Positions 53,035 through 64,000 of a DNA stretch of 64,000 nt are shown here, one piece after another. A program made the translations under genes and the position numbers. The notes under the pieces were generated by a model. It had not been told where the DNA came from, did not search any database, and saw only the letters and a list, made by a program, of their open reading frames with translations. Source of the stretch: Enterobacter sp. Ag1 (GTDB lineage: Bacteria; Pseudomonadota; Gammaproteobacteria; Enterobacterales; Enterobacteriaceae); NCBI GenBank assembly GCA_000277545.1, contig AKXM01000005.1:155834-219833 (forward strand). The letters are read 5' to 3'. How positions within the stretch are numbered: position 1 is the stretch's first letter; the number at the start of each line of letters is the position of its first letter.

Positions 53035-53163
53035 CCCTCATCCTAACCCTCTCCCTGAAAGGGAGAGGGGATAAATTGGGTTTTACCTTAGCTCTGAGCG
53101 GAGAAGGGCGCATTTTTTTATCTTTTCCCCTCTGCCCTTTGGGGAGAGGGCTGGGGCGAGGGG
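53035..53163. repeat. Palindromic intergenic repeat between cstA and ybdD
   Basis: About 130 bp whose two ends are imperfect inverted copies: CCCTCATCCTAACCCTCTCCC at the left and GGGAGAGGGCTGGGGCGAGGG at the right (given for orientation, each about 21 bases). Internal hairpins are CCCTCTCCC/GGGAGAGGG (53048-53069) and a similar one near 53127-53150. The structure is that of a small dispersed intergenic repeat (BIME/MITE-like) found in enterobacterial genomes. It sits inside the cstA-ybdD transcription unit. Confidence 0.65.
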
Positions 53164-53181
53164 CAACCCACTGGAGGTACC

Positions 53182-53379
53182 ATGTTCGATAGTCTAGCCA
53201 AAGCCGGGAAATACCTCGGTCAGGCCGCGAAGCTGATGATTGGCGTACCCGACTACGACAACTACGTGCAGCACATGCGCCTGACGCACCCTGAGCAGAC
53301 GCCAATGAGCTATGAAGAATTTTTCCGCGAGCGGCAGGATGCCCGCTACAGCGGTAAAGGCGGCGGACGCTGCTGCTGA
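53182..53379 (+). CDS. ybdD: YbdD, small CstA-associated protein
   Basis: Protein of 65 residues, as in E. coli, starting [29 protein letters not shown] and ending GGGRCC. It is a YbdD/YjiX family protein that is always found after CstA-type transporters and is thought to be needed for their activity, as shown for the paralogous BtsT-YjiX pair. TGGAGG lies before the ATG. The gap from cstA (153 bases) is filled by a palindromic repeat. Confidence 0.93.
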   Translation: MFDSLAKAGKYLGQAAKLMIGVPDYDNYVQHMRLTHPEQTPMSYEEFFRERQDARYSGKGGGRCC

Positions 53380-53504
53380 GACTTAGCATTTAACAAAAAT
53401 GTGACATTTAGCTCGTTTTTTAGCTGACGGTAAAAATCCTGTTGTGCGAAACCAGCGAGTATGATTTTATCAATATCGACTTTTAATCTTGATTCAGGAA
53501 ACCC

Positions 53505-53603
53505 ATGACTCATTCCCTGCAGACTTCGACCCTACTAGTTACCGCGCTACCAGCCGCGGTGGTCGTCGTGCGTGTGGTGGTGGTCGTCGGCAATACGCCG
53601 TAG
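53505..53603 (+). CDS. ivbL: ilvBN operon leader peptide IvbL
   Basis: Peptide of 32 residues, the E. coli length. It ends VVVVRVVVVVGNTP with many Val and Leu codons (sequence LLVTALPAAVVVV in the middle). Ribosome stalling at these codons when valine or leucine is scarce prevents the downstream attenuator from forming. CAGGAAACCC precedes the ATG. Confidence 0.95.
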   Translation: MTHSLQTSTLLVTALPAAVVVVRVVVVVGNTP

Positions 53604-53627
53604 GGACTGAATCAACGCATCGATTCC

Positions 53628-53668
53628 AAACCCCGCCGGCGCAAACCGGGCGGGGTTTCTTGTTTTAA
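53628..53668 (+). terminator. Attenuator of ilvBN
   Basis: AAACCCCGCC (53628-53637) and GGCGGGGTTT (53649-53658) form a GC-rich stem followed by a T-rich stretch, between ivbL and ilvB. Confidence 0.85.
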
Positions 53669-53711
53669 GTGCCTGCCCAGAAGCGAACCGGCTAATTAGA
53701 AGGACTGGAGC

Positions 53712-55400
53712 ATGGCAATTTCGGACACACCCGCACAACGCATCACCGGCGCCCAGCTGATTGTAAAAATGTTGGAGCATCATGGCATTACAACGGTTAG
53801 CGGCATTCCCGGTGGCACCGTACTGCCGCTCTACAATGCCTTGAGCCAAAGCCCCCGCATTCGCCACGTTCTGGCTCGCCACGAGCAGGGCGCGGGATTT
53901 ATGGCGCAGGGCATGGCGCGTACCAGCGGCAAACCGGCGGTCTGCATCGCCTGCAGCGGGCCGGGGGCCACAAACCTTGTCACCGCCATTGCCGACGCAC
54001 GTCTCGACTCTATTCCGCTGGTTTGTATCACCGGCCAGGTCCCCACTTCAATGATTGGCGCCGATGCTTTCCAGGAAGTGGACACCTACGGTATTTCGAT
54101 TCCTATCACCAAGCATAACTACCTGGTGCGCAGCATTGACGAGCTGCCGCAGGTGATTACCGACGCTTTTCGTATCGCACAGTCCGGTCGCCCAGGGCCC
54201 GTCTGGATCGATATTCCTAAAGACATTCAGACCGCTGAAATCGACATTGCCGAACTGCCTGCGGTAGCCGCGCCTTCCGCTGCCCCGGCCTTTGACCATC
54301 AGGACATCGCCCGTGCGGCAGCGATGATCAACGAAGCCAAACGCCCGGTGCTTTATCTGGGCGGCGGCATTATCAGCGCGGGTGCAGCGGAGCAGGCGCG
54401 AGAGCTGGCGGAGCGTGCCGGGCTGCCGACAACCATGACGTTGATGGCACTGGGGACGATCCCCGCCCGACATCCGCTCTCTCTGGGAATGCTGGGAATG
54501 CATGGCGCGCGGAGCACCAACTTTATTCTGCACGAAGCCGATCTGTTGATCGTGTTGGGCGCACGCTTTGACGACCGTGCCATTGGTAAAACCGAGGAGT
54601 TTTGCCCGAATGCCAAAATTATCCACGTTGACATCGATCGTGCCGAGCTGGGCAAAATTAAGCAGGCCAACGTGGCGATTCGCGGTGACGTACGTGAAGT
54701 GCTGAGTCAGCTTATTCCGCAGACCAAAAACGCCCGGCGCAGCGAGTGGCTGCAGACGGTGAGCGAGTTGCAGCGTGAGTTCCCATTTGCCACGCCGGGA
54801 GCAGATAATCCGCTGATGCCTTATGGACTGATCAAAGCCGCAGCGGCCTGCGTAGACGATGAGGCTATTGTTACCACCGACGTAGGCCAGCACCAGATGT
54901 GGGTGGCTCAGGCTTATCCGCTCAACCGTCCGCGCCAGTGGCTGACGTCCGGCGGCCTGGGCACCATGGGCTTTGGCTTACCGGCTGCGGTTGGCGCGGC
55001 GCTGGCCGAACCTGGCCGTAAAGTGCTGTGCTTCTCCGGCGACGGCAGCCTGATGATGAATATCCAGGAGATGGCGACGGCGGCGGAAAATAATCTGGAT
55101 GTAAAAATCATCCTGATGAACAACCAGGCGCTGGGGCTGGTACACCAGCAGCAGACGCTGTTCTATCAGCAGAATATCTTCGCCGCGACTTACCCCGGCA
55201 TGACGGATTTCCTGACCATCGCCCGTGGCTTTGGCCTGGCAACCTGCGACCTGAACCAGGCGGAAGATCCGCAGGCCGCGCTGCAGGAAGCGATTTCTCG
55301 CCCTGGGCCTTGCCTGATCCACGTGCGTATCGACGCCGATGAAAAAGTCTACCCAATGGTGCCGCCGGGTGCCGCCAACACTCAGATGATTGGAGAGTAA
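53712..55400 (+). CDS. ilvB: Acetolactate synthase I large subunit
   Basis: Protein of 562 residues, as in E. coli. It is a thiamine-diphosphate enzyme that condenses pyruvate with pyruvate or 2-oxobutyrate in branched-chain amino-acid synthesis. The catalytic Glu is in the ARHEQGAGFMAQG segment (about residue 60). The FAD region lies in the middle, and the ThDP/Mg motif GDGSLMMNIQEMATAAENNLDVKIILMNNQ is at about 439-468. AGAAGGACTGGAG precedes the ATG. It is controlled by the ivbL attenuator and coupled to ilvN three bases downstream. Confidence 0.98.
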   Translation: MAISDTPAQRITGAQLIVKMLEHHGITTVSGIPGGTVLPLYNALSQSPRIRHVLARHEQGAGFMAQGMARTSGKPAVCIACSGPGATNLVTAIADARLDSIPLVCITGQVPTSMIGADAFQEVDTYGISIPITKHNYLVRSIDELPQVITDAFRIAQSGRPGPVWIDIPKDIQTAEIDIAELPAVAAPSAAPAFDHQDIARAAAMINEAKRPVLYLGGGIISAGAAEQARELAERAGLPTTMTLMALGTIPARHPLSLGMLGMHGARSTNFILHEADLLIVLGARFDDRAIGKTEEFCPNAKIIHVDIDRAELGKIKQANVAIRGDVREVLSQLIPQTKNARRSEWLQTVSELQREFPFATPGADNPLMPYGLIKAAAACVDDEAIVTTDVGQHQMWVAQAYPLNRPRQWLTSGGLGTMGFGLPAAVGAALAEPGRKVLCFSGDGSLMMNIQEMATAAENNLDVKIILMNNQALGLVHQQQTLFYQQNIFAATYPGMTDFLTIARGFGLATCDLNQAEDPQAALQEAISRPGPCLIHVRIDADEKVYPMVPPGAANTQMIGE

Positions 55401-55403
55401 GTC

Positions 55404-55700
55404 ATGCAGCAATCTATCACTAAACAATCCACCGTCATTCTGGAACTCACGGTGCGCAACCACCCGGGCGTGATGTCACATATCTGCGGCCTGTTTGCCC
55501 GCCGCGCATTTAACGTGGAAGGCATTCTCTGTTTACCGCTGCCGGAAGGCGATCAGAGCCGCATCTGGCTGCAGGTAGCAGACGATCAGCGGCTGGAGCA
55601 GATGGTCAGTCAGGTCGATAAGCTGGAGGATGTGGTGCAGATCATTCGCCACGCCGATGACCCAGGTATCTTTAACCGCCTGACCGCATTTGTGCAGTAA
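55404..55700 (+). CDS. ilvN: Acetolactate synthase I regulatory subunit
   Basis: Protein of 98 residues (E. coli 96) with one ACT domain ([35 protein letters not shown]). It binds valine and gives feedback inhibition of the IlvB catalytic subunit. It starts three bases after ilvB and is followed by a 10-bp perfect hairpin. Confidence 0.97.
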   Translation: MQQSITKQSTVILELTVRNHPGVMSHICGLFARRAFNVEGILCLPLPEGDQSRIWLQVADDQRLEQMVSQVDKLEDVVQIIRHADDPGIFNRLTAFVQ

Positions 55701-55708
55701 ATAAACCA

Positions 55709-55738
55709 GGGGCTTTCAGGCATATTTTTGAAAGCCCC
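55709..55738 (+). terminator. Hairpin after ilvN
   Basis: GGGGCTTTCA and TGAAAGCCCC are perfect 10-base arms around a 10-base loop containing Ts. No T run follows the stem. Confidence 0.5.
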
Positions 55739-55908
55739 GCGCCAGGATGAATAACTCCCCGGAAGCCGTGCCGCAAACCCTGCATACCAAAGAACGATTT
55801 CAACCAACCTCAAGCAAGAATTCGTTAGCCTGCCCTGAGAAAAATAAGCGCGATTAAATTTTGTTCGTGCTTGCCCGTTGCTTTAAAGCTACACTCAGGG
55901 AGTCAAGG

Positions 55909-56238
55909 ATGTACATGATTACGTTCTTCAAAACGACAGAAGGAAAAACGCCGTTCAAAGCCTGGCTAAAGGCGTTAAAAGATGCGAGGGCAAAAACCAA
56001 AATAGTCATGAGGATCGACCGACTTTCCTTTGGTAACCCTGGCGATCATAAACCCTGTGGACAGGGCGTATGGGAAATGCGCATCGATGAAGGGCCTGGC
56101 TATAGGGTGTACTACGCCCAGGACGGCAAAGCAGTCTGGCTGCTACTGGCGGGAGGAGATAAACGCAATCAACAGGCGGATATCGAACGTGCAAAAGAAT
56201 GGTGGCTTGAACATCAAGGGAGAAAAAATGAAATTTAG
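55909..56238 (+). CDS. RelE/HigB-type toxin (HI1419 group)
   Basis: Protein of 109 residues, basic, of the phage Gp49/HI1419 addiction-module killer family. The features are ITFFKTTEGKTPFKAWLKALKDARAKTKIVMRIDRLSFGNPGDHKPCGQGVWEMRIDEGPGYRVYY (described here in two parts: the N-terminal helix pair and the RIDxGPGYRVYY core), then LLLAGGDKRNQQADIERAKEWW. The family is expected to be a ribosome-dependent mRNA interferase. The ATG at 55909 follows AGGGAG; a TTG-initiated longer form is unlikely. It overlaps the antitoxin gene by 11 bases, with the toxin first. Confidence 0.85.
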   Translation: MYMITFFKTTEGKTPFKAWLKALKDARAKTKIVMRIDRLSFGNPGDHKPCGQGVWEMRIDEGPGYRVYYAQDGKAVWLLLAGGDKRNQQADIERAKEWWLEHQGRKNEI

Positions 56239-56530
56239 CGAATTTGATCAAACGGTTATTGATATGCTCCGCGACGATCGTGCCTTCGCCGTGGAGTACC
56301 TGAAAGAAGCTTTTATTGGGCTGGACGGTGACGACGGCGAAGCGGTGTTTCTCATTGCCATGCGTCGGCTGGTAGAAGCCAGAGGTGGCTTTACGGAGAT
56401 TGCCAGAGCGGCAAACCTAAACCGTGAAACGCTGTACCGCACGCTGTCGGAGCGTGGAAACCCCACCATCAAAACCACCAAAAAGGTTCTGCACGCGGTG
56501 GGGATTCATTTTTCAGAGATTGCGGGCTGA
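56228..56530 (+). CDS. HTH antitoxin (HI1420 group)
   Basis: Protein of 100 residues. The start MKFSEFDQTVIDMLRDDRAFAVEYLKEAF is followed by a helix-turn-helix (FTEIARAANLNRETLYRTLSERGNPTIKTTKKVLHAVGIHF). It belongs to the addiction-module antidote family typified by HI1420, encoded downstream of the toxin. AGGGAGAAAAA before the ATG is a good ribosome site. It likely neutralises the toxin and autoregulates the pair. Confidence 0.85.
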   Translation: MKFSEFDQTVIDMLRDDRAFAVEYLKEAFIGLDGDDGEAVFLIAMRRLVEARGGFTEIARAANLNRETLYRTLSERGNPTIKTTKKVLHAVGIHFSEIAG

Positions 56531-56537
56531 CCGTACG

Positions 56538-57680
56538 CTATAAACCCTGGCGAACCAGCAGGTCAGGGGTGATTTCGGCAATGGACTTCGCGCCGGTGAG
56601 CGTCATCGCCACGCGCATCTCTTTCTCCATTAAGTTCAGCAGATTGCTAACGCCAGCCTCACCATGAGTGGCGAGTGCATACAGGAAAGCGCGCCCCAGC
56701 AGCACAGTGTCAGCGCCAAGCGCAATCATACGTACCACGTCCAGGCCATTGCGGATGCCGCTGTCCGCCAGAATGGTAAGATCGCCTTTTACCGCGTCGG
56801 CAATGGCGGGCAGGGCGCGGGCGGAAGAGAGCACGCCGTCCAACTGGCGGCCACCGTGGTTAGACACCACGATCCCGTCGGCGCCGAAGCGCACCGCATC
56901 GCGAGCATCTTCCGGGTCGAGGATCCCTTTAATCACCATCGGGCCGTCCCAGAATTCGCGGATCCACTCCAGATCTTTCCATGAAATGGACGGATCGAAG
57001 TTATTGGCCAGCCAGCCAATATAATCCTCCAGCCCGGTTGGTTTACCGAGATAGGTGGAAATATTGCCCAAATCGTGAGGGCGGCCATTTAGGCCAACGT
57101 CCCATGCCCACTGCGGGTGCGTCATCGCCTGGAAATAGCGGCGCATCGCGGCATTAGGGCCGCTCATGCCTGAGTGAGCGTCACGATAGCGCGCCCCAGG
57201 GGTCGGCATATCGACGGTAAATACCAGCGTGGAGCACCCAGCGGCTTTCGCTCTCTCCAGCGCGTTGCGCATAAAACCGCGATCTTTCAAAACATAAAGC
57301 TGGAACCACATCGGGCGGTTAATCGCCGGTGCGACTTCTTCAATCGGGCAAACGGACACCGTCGACAGGGTAAAAGGAATGCCTTTTGCTGCGGCAGCTT
57401 TTGCGGCCTGAACTTCTCCCCGGCGGGCGTACATCCCGCAAAGCCCCACAGGGCCGAGGGCGACGGGCATAGACAGCGTTTCGTTAAACAACCGGGTTTC
57501 CAGGCTCAGCGCTGACATGTTTTTCAGCACGCGCTGCTTCAGCGCCACCTGCGCCAGATCTTCCACGTTGCGCTTCAGCGTATGCTCGGCATAGGCTCCT
57601 CCGTCAATGTAGTGGAATAAAAAAGGCGGCAGAATGCGCTCGGCGGCGGCACGGTAGTCGGTTGCTGCGGAAATAATCAT
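56538..57680 (-). CDS. lldD: L-lactate dehydrogenase (quinone), FMN-dependent
   Basis: Protein of 380 residues (E. coli 396). It is a membrane-associated flavoenzyme that oxidises L-lactate to pyruvate and passes electrons to quinone. Motifs include [25 protein letters not shown], the FMN site, and the catalytic His in [13 protein letters not shown] (about 275). The protein ends VRQGL, so the last 16 or so residues of the E. coli protein are missing; these are not part of the active site. It is the last gene of lldPRD and overlaps lldR by four bases. Confidence 0.95.
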   Translation of the reverse strand: MIISAATDYRAAAERILPPFLFHYIDGGAYAEHTLKRNVEDLAQVALKQRVLKNMSALSLETRLFNETLSMPVALGPVGLCGMYARRGEVQAAKAAAAKGIPFTLSTVSVCPIEEVAPAINRPMWFQLYVLKDRGFMRNALERAKAAGCSTLVFTVDMPTPGARYRDAHSGMSGPNAAMRRYFQAMTHPQWAWDVGLNGRPHDLGNISTYLGKPTGLEDYIGWLANNFDPSISWKDLEWIREFWDGPMVIKGILDPEDARDAVRFGADGIVVSNHGGRQLDGVLSSARALPAIADAVKGDLTILADSGIRNGLDVVRMIALGADTVLLGRAFLYALATHGEAGVSNLLNLMEKEMRVAMTLTGAKSIAEITPDLLVRQGL

Positions 57681-58465
57681 CGTTTCTTTTCCCTTATTTC
57701 ATCACTTGCTTCGTCCGGGAGGCGGGTAATGCGTGCCTGACGGGCTTCGTCTTCCTGCAGAGTTTTGATAGTGGTGTGGACGTAGCCGAGGTGCGACTGG
57801 GCGGCTCGCCTTGCGCGCTCGGCGTCTCCGGCCAGAATCGCCTGCAATAATTCGTCATGCTGCTCGGTTAGCCCGGCAAAAATGGCCGGGACGGTGTACA
57901 TGTGCTGGCGGCTGTGCAGCACCGAAGATTGCAGCAGGTCGAAGAACCCGCGCATGGTCTGCAGCAGCACGATATTGTGGGAGGCTTCGGCAATCGCCAG
58001 GTGAAACCTGACGTCGGCCTGGGCGGCTAAATCCGGGTCATCGCTCTCTTTAAATTTGAGCGTGGCATCGAAGCAGGCGATCAGCTTTTCTTTGTCGGCC
58101 TGCGTCGCCCGCATGGCGGCGTACCAGGCCGTACTGCCTTCAATGGAGTGCCTCGCTTCGAGGATATCCAACTGGTAATTGGGATCGCCCTCAACCAGCG
58201 TTTTCAGCGGCTGTACGATGCGCTGTTCCGACCATTGTTCGGTCTGGTAGCGCAGATAAGTGCCGCCGCCGCGCCGGCTGGCCAGCACGCCTTCGCCAAT
58301 CAGCTTTTGAATCGCCTCGCGTAAAATCGAGCGCGAACAGCCCAGTTCGGCGGCCAGCTGGCGTTCGGCGGGCAACCGCATGCCCGCCTCCAGATTACGT
58401 TCTTCAATCAGCGCCTTAACACGCTCAACCATCTGGTCGGCAAGGCGCGGCACAGCTTGGGTCAT
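57677..58465 (-). CDS. lldR: LldR, GntR/FadR-family regulator of lactate utilisation
   Basis: Protein of 262 residues (E. coli 258). The N-terminal winged helix is at about 10-75 ([44 protein letters not shown] in two parts). The C-terminal FCD effector domain has conserved metal/ligand residues ([14 protein letters not shown]). In E. coli it represses lldPRD without lactate and activates it with lactate. It overlaps lldP and lldD by four bases each, and its two operators lie upstream of lldP. Confidence 0.95.
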   Translation of the reverse strand: MTQAVPRLADQMVERVKALIEERNLEAGMRLPAERQLAAELGCSRSILREAIQKLIGEGVLASRRGGGTYLRYQTEQWSEQRIVQPLKTLVEGDPNYQLDILEARHSIEGSTAWYAAMRATQADKEKLIACFDATLKFKESDDPDLAAQADVRFHLAIAEASHNIVLLQTMRGFFDLLQSSVLHSRQHMYTVPAIFAGLTEQHDELLQAILAGDAERARRAAQSHLGYVHTTIKTLQEDEARQARITRLPDEASDEIREKKR

Positions 58466-60117
58466 GGGATCATCCAGGTTAAAACATAGGCCTGCAGCGT
58501 GGTAATCACTCCCACCATGCAGGTGAAAATCAGGCTGTGCTTCACGGTGAAGCGGAACAGGTCTGACTCTTTCCCGACCAGCCCCACCGCCGCACAGGCA
58601 ATGGCTATCGACTGCGGTGAAATCATCTTCCCGGTCACGCCGCCGGTAGTATTGGCCGCCACCAGCAGAAGGTCCGACACGCCAATCTGCTGGGCGGTCG
58701 TGGCCTGCAGCGCGGCAAACAGCGCGTTAGACGAGGTGTCCGACCCGGTGAGGAACACGCCCAGCCAGCCAAGGAACGGCGAGAAGAAAGTAAAGGCGTG
58801 GCCGGTATGCGCCAGCGCCAGGGCCAGCGTCGCCGACAGCCCGGAATAGTTGGAGATAAAAGCAAACGCCAGCACCATGCCAATGGAGTAAATCGGCAGC
58901 GCCAGCTCCTTGAGCGTTTCACCGAAAGTAACCAGCGCCGCTTTCGGTTTCATGCGCAGGTAAACAATTGAGATCAGCGCCGCGACCAGGATTGCCGTGC
59001 CGGTGGCTGACAGCCAGTCGAACTTAAACACCGCGGCGTAAGGCGCACTGGCGGTAACGACCGGCGGCATTTTGGCGACAAGGTTATCCAGGAACGGCAC
59101 GGAGAAATTATAGACCCAGTCCGCCATCGTGCCGCCTTTGGCGAACAGCGCTTTAAACGGCGGAATGCTCCACAGCGTAACCGTGGCCGTTAAAAACAGG
59201 AACGGCATCCAGGCTTTGACAATCTGCCCGGTCGTGTATTTCTGCGCAGTCTGCGCCTGCACGGTTGCAGCCGCGTTCTCGCTATCAAAGCGGAAAATGC
59301 GCACCGGCTTCCAGACCCGCAGGAACGCCGTCAGGCACACCAGCGACACCAGCGAAGAGATAATGTCCGGCAGCTCGGGGCCGATAAAGTTAGAGCTGAG
59401 ATACTGGGCGATAGCAAACGAGCCGCCTGCTACGATTACCGCCGGCCAGGTCTCTTTGATTCCGCGCCAGCCGTCCATAATCGCCATGATCCAGAACAGC
59501 ACAATGATCGTCAGGAACGGCAGCTGGCGGCCTACCATCTGGCCGATTTCGAAGCTGTCCAGGCCGGTAACCTGCCCGGCAACGATAATGGGGATCCCCA
59601 TCGCGCCGAAGGCCACCGGCGCGGTGTTCACTATCAGGCACAAACCTGCGGCGTACAGCGGCTTAAACCCGAGGCCGACCAGCAAGGCTGCGGTAATGGC
59701 AACCGGCGCCCCAAACCCGGCAGCCCCTTCCAGAAAGGCGCCGAAAGAGAAACCGACGATCAGCATTTGCAGGCGCTGGTCCGGCGTGATCGACAGGATA
59801 GAGGAGCGAATAATGTCGAACTGCCCGGTTTTGACCGAAATTTTGTAGACAAACACCGCGGCCACAATAATCCAGGCGATGGGCCACAGGCCGTAGAAGA
59901 AGCCGTACACCACCGAGGCAAGCGCGCGATCCACCGGCATGCGGTATAAAAACAGGGCAACCAGCAGGGCGAGAAATACCGTGATCGTTGCCGCTTTGTA
60001 GCCCTTCATCCGCAGCTTAATCAGCGCGAAGAAGAAAAACAGAATAGGGAGCGCGGCAATCAGGCTCGACAGCCAGATATTCCCGAGCGGGTCGTAGAGT
60101 TGGGGCCAGACTTGCAT
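58462..60117 (-). CDS. lldP: L-lactate permease
   Basis: Protein of 551 residues, as in E. coli. It is an inner-membrane lactate/glycolate proton symporter with 12 or more helices. Characteristic segments are [31 protein letters not shown] and [24 protein letters not shown] (split here for length). It is the first gene of the operon. The promoter region carries two LldR operators and an ArcA-like box. Confidence 0.97.
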   Translation of the reverse strand: MQVWPQLYDPLGNIWLSSLIAALPILFFFFALIKLRMKGYKAATITVFLALLVALFLYRMPVDRALASVVYGFFYGLWPIAWIIVAAVFVYKISVKTGQFDIIRSSILSITPDQRLQMLIVGFSFGAFLEGAAGFGAPVAITAALLVGLGFKPLYAAGLCLIVNTAPVAFGAMGIPIIVAGQVTGLDSFEIGQMVGRQLPFLTIIVLFWIMAIMDGWRGIKETWPAVIVAGGSFAIAQYLSSNFIGPELPDIISSLVSLVCLTAFLRVWKPVRIFRFDSENAAATVQAQTAQKYTTGQIVKAWMPFLFLTATVTLWSIPPFKALFAKGGTMADWVYNFSVPFLDNLVAKMPPVVTASAPYAAVFKFDWLSATGTAILVAALISIVYLRMKPKAALVTFGETLKELALPIYSIGMVLAFAFISNYSGLSATLALALAHTGHAFTFFSPFLGWLGVFLTGSDTSSNALFAALQATTAQQIGVSDLLLVAANTTGGVTGKMISPQSIAIACAAVGLVGKESDLFRFTVKHSLIFTCMVGVITTLQAYVLTWMIP

Positions 60118-60159
60118 GCAGGTGTTCTCCAGGGTGAGGCGTTTATCGTTTTTTATTAG

Positions 60160-60174
60160 ATTGGTAGGACCAAT
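60160..60174. promoter_or_regulatory. LldR operator, promoter-proximal
   Basis: ATTGGTAGGACCAAT is a near-perfect palindrome of the LldR type (TGGT-N3-ACCA core), between the promoter and lldP. Confidence 0.8.
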
Positions 60175-60203
60175 TTTGCTTTGTAGAGCAAATGATGGCT
60201 AAT

Positions 60204-60221
60204 GGTTAATCTTGTGTTAAT
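60204..60221. promoter_or_regulatory. ArcA-like box upstream of lldP
   Basis: Two copies of GTTAAT start 11 bases apart (60205 and 60216), the spacing of ArcA direct repeats. lldPRD is repressed by ArcA in E. coli under low oxygen. Confidence 0.55.
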
Positions 60222-60284
60222 GAAAGGCAACGGCCCGACGAGTGTTTATCAGCGTTTTGTAGAAAAGGGCACGTTTTTAGTCAG

Positions 60285-60299
60285 ATTGGTAGGACCAAA
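60285..60299. promoter_or_regulatory. LldR operator, distal
   Basis: ATTGGTAGGACCAAA repeats the operator core exactly. With the proximal site it gives the two-operator arrangement (about 127 bp apart in E. coli) that permits looping repression. Confidence 0.8.
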
Positions 60300-60374
60300 A
60301 AACGGCTCTCCTGGCGGGAGAGCAGTGAAGGGAGAAAGCGATTGCCGGGGGGATGACAACGCAGGTTTTGCGGC

Positions 60375-60770
60375 TTATTTTTTGTATTGCTCGTCACTGA
60401 CTTTTTCCAGCCACTCAACGGGGCTGCCGTTTAAGGACTCCGCTATGGCGATATGCGTCATTGCCGTCTCCGGCGATGCGCCATGCCAGTGTTTAACGCC
60501 TTCAGGTATCCATGCGATATCGCCCTGATTCAGCTCCTGAATTTCTTCGCCCCATGCCTGAAGCCAGCCTCGCCCCTGGGTGACTATCAGCGTCTGGCCG
60601 AGGGGATGAGTATGCCAGGCCGTGCGTGCCCCCGGCTCAAAGGTGACAATTGCTCCGCCAACGCGGGCGTTTTCAGTGCCACTAAAAGGTGAATCAATGC
60701 GTACTGTGCCGGTGAAATAACTTTCCGGGCCCTGCTGTGAAGGTTGTGAACCGCTGTGGATAATTTTCAT
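60375..60770 (-). CDS. Cupin-domain protein
   Basis: Protein of 131 residues. The single cupin fold has motif 1 ([25 protein letters not shown], with two His) and motif 2 ([16 protein letters not shown]), forming a probable metal site. Similar small cupins are annotated as carboxymuconolactone decarboxylase-associated or quercetinase-like proteins; the reaction is not known. The ATG at 60770 fits GGAGC better than the TTG just before it. It is divergent from a LysR-type gene, its likely regulator. Confidence 0.82.
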   Translation of the reverse strand: MKIIHSGSQPSQQGPESYFTGTVRIDSPFSGTENARVGGAIVTFEPGARTAWHTHPLGQTLIVTQGRGWLQAWGEEIQELNQGDIAWIPEGVKHWHGASPETAMTHIAIAESLNGSPVEWLEKVSDEQYKK

Positions 60771-60864
60771 CAAATGCTCCAGTCGAGAAGGTCATCGTTC
60801 GTTCTCATACGGTAGTCCCGAATGCTGTAGAGAACTAGCCAGGGAAAAGTACAAGAGCTTATGA

Positions 60865-61821
<957 letters not shown>

Positions 61822-62072
61822 GCCGTTGGTGATAAGCGGATTTTATTCTGGTTCAGCGACATCAAAGCCCGAAGACGCGCAGACCCTTTTCCTGGCCCAC
61901 TTCGTAACTCATTGATTTATCCATTCAGCAGAGTCGTGTCCCAAAAAGGACAGGAAGGAGAAAAGAGACAGCTTTATCAGTTTCAACAAGGCGTTAGCTG
62001 TGAAAAGCTCTTGCTCACTGCCGTACAGGCAGCAGGCGAGGCGCGATAGATGAAGTGCCTCGCCTGTTTTTC
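61822..62072. other. Intergenic region between the LysR gene and the DoxX operon end
   Basis: About 250 bases between convergent genes. The only clear structure is the hairpin at 62033-62071. No gene is supported. Confidence 0.5.
62033..62071 (+). terminator. Terminator between the LysR gene and the DoxX gene
   Basis: CAGGCGAGGC (62033-62042) and GCCTCGCCTG (62057-62066) form a perfect 10-bp stem with a 14-base loop, followed on the plus strand by T5. Confidence 0.7.
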
Positions 62073-62543
62073 TCATACCAGCCTCAGAACCCTGTCCAGC
62101 GACCAGCGGCCAGCGCCACGGGCGATAACCAGCAGCAGTAATCCGCCCCAGATCAGGTGCGTGGGCCATGCGTCCGGGTAGACAAAAATTTCAATCACCA
62201 GGGTCATAAACAGCAATCCCGTTGCAGCGAAGCGTGAAAATAATCCCAGCACCAGCAGAACAGGGAAAGTATGTTCGGCCAGCGTGGCCAGGTGCGCGGC
62301 GATATCATAGGGGATAAGCGGCAGCGCATATTCGGTGCGGAACAGCTCGTAGGTGGACGGTTTTAGCGTCATAAACCCCGTGACTTTTGTGCGGCCAGAA
62401 AGGAAGAACACGGCGGCAACGCCCACGCGGGCTATCAGCAACAGCAAGTTGTCGCCGACGCCTCTCTCGATGCGATCCCAGAGTCTATTCCATAGCGCTC
62501 TCACGCCTTGTTCTGTCAGGTGTTGTTCAGATACTTTCATCAT
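62073..62543 (-). CDS. DoxX-family membrane protein of an MNIO operon
   Basis: Protein of 156 residues with four hydrophobic helices of the DoxX/DoxD family. It begins with a short cytoplasmic segment, then [25 protein letters not shown] and [25 protein letters not shown]. DoxX proteins are the usual last gene of bufferin/gig-type operons and are inner-membrane proteins of unsettled function. It lies 19 bases after the DUF2063 gene on the same strand. Confidence 0.85.
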   Translation of the reverse strand: MMKVSEQHLTEQGVRALWNRLWDRIERGVGDNLLLLIARVGVAAVFFLSGRTKVTGFMTLKPSTYELFRTEYALPLIPYDIAAHLATLAEHTFPVLLVLGLFSRFAATGLLFMTLVIEIFVYPDAWPTHLIWGGLLLLVIARGAGRWSLDRVLRLV

Positions 62544-62562
62544 TTAGCCTCAAAAGGTGTGA

Positions 62563-64000
<1,438 letters not shown>

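Larger units (their letters stand above)
60118..60374. promoter_or_regulatory. Control region of lldPRD
   Basis: This 257-bp region holds two LldR operators centred 125 bases apart with an ArcA-like direct repeat between them. The exact leftward -10/-35 could not be chosen with confidence. The right end is also the downstream side of the cupin gene. Confidence 0.6.

Noticed and set aside
56538..56580. lldD as a pseudogene because of its shorter C-terminus
   Set aside because: All catalytic and FMN segments are intact and the loss is limited to a variable tail, so it is annotated as functional.
61980..62071. Possible small RNA ending at the T-run hairpin
   Set aside because: Only a terminator is visible; no promoter could be found within a suitable distance, so it is reported just as a terminator.
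61909..62169. Minus-strand 86-codon open frame downstream of the DoxX gene
   Set aside because: Overlaps the DoxX gene in another frame and the terminator hairpin; no ribosome site or conserved motif.

Overview
The window is chromosomal DNA of a gamma-proteobacterium of the family Enterobacteriaceae. Two long blocks run in Escherichia coli order, yajQ-yajR-cyoEDCBA and ampG-yajG-bolA-tig-clpP-clpX-lon-hupB-ppiD-ybaV-fadM-queC-ybaE-cof-(cdsH)-decR-mdlAB-glnK-amtB-tesB-ybaY-atl-ffs, with protein lengths equal or nearly equal to the E. coli ones. It is not E. coli: extra genes sit between cyoA and ampG, and the gene order after ffs is not that of E. coli. The genus cannot be fixed from the sequence alone.

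Layout. 1-7 kb: yajQ, the MFS pump yajR and the cytochrome bo3 operon (read leftward from a clear sigma70 promoter). 7-15.5 kb: an island relative to E. coli, inserted between cyoA and ampG. It holds an HscC-type Hsp70 with a membrane-anchored degenerate J-protein, and a divergent pair made of a DASS-family dicarboxylate transporter and a soluble multiflavin NADH:fumarate reductase-type enzyme. 15.5-41.5 kb: conserved housekeeping backbone for cell-wall recycling, trigger factor/ClpXP/Lon proteostasis, HU, PpiD, queuosine synthesis, cysteine detoxification, ABC exporter MdlAB, ammonium uptake GlnK-AmtB and 4.5S RNA. 41.5-48 kb: accessory genes, namely an EamA transporter with a divergent Lrp-type regulator, a ribbon-helix-helix/unknown gene pair, a MocR-YczE divergon, a GNAT protein, and gdhA. 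48-53.4 kb: fepA directly beside cstA-ybdD. In E. coli the enterobactin synthesis and transport cluster lies between these genes; here it is absent. 53.5-55.7 kb: ivbL-ilvBN with attenuator. 55.9-56.5 kb: a toxin-antitoxin pair of the HI1419/HI1420 type. 56.5-60.1 kb: the lldPRD lactate operon with two LldR operators and an ArcA-like box. 60.3-61.8 kb: cupin/LysR pair. 62-64 kb: the distal part of an MNIO (DUF692)/DUF2063/DoxX operon of the bufferin/gig type, cut by the window end.

Regulatory sequences that can be read directly include sigma32 promoters before clpP and lon, a sigma54 promoter with NtrC sites before glnK, a FadR site before fadM, a Fur box before fepA, a CRP-like site before cstA, LldR operators before lldP, and several perfect palindromes beside local regulators. 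There are no tRNA or rRNA genes, insertion sequences, prophage blocks or CRISPR arrays in the window. No entirely new system is proven. The best candidates for follow-up are the MNIO operon at the right edge, the HscC/J-protein pair, the orphan ribbon-helix-helix pair at 43.1-43.6 kb and the fepA-cstA junction.
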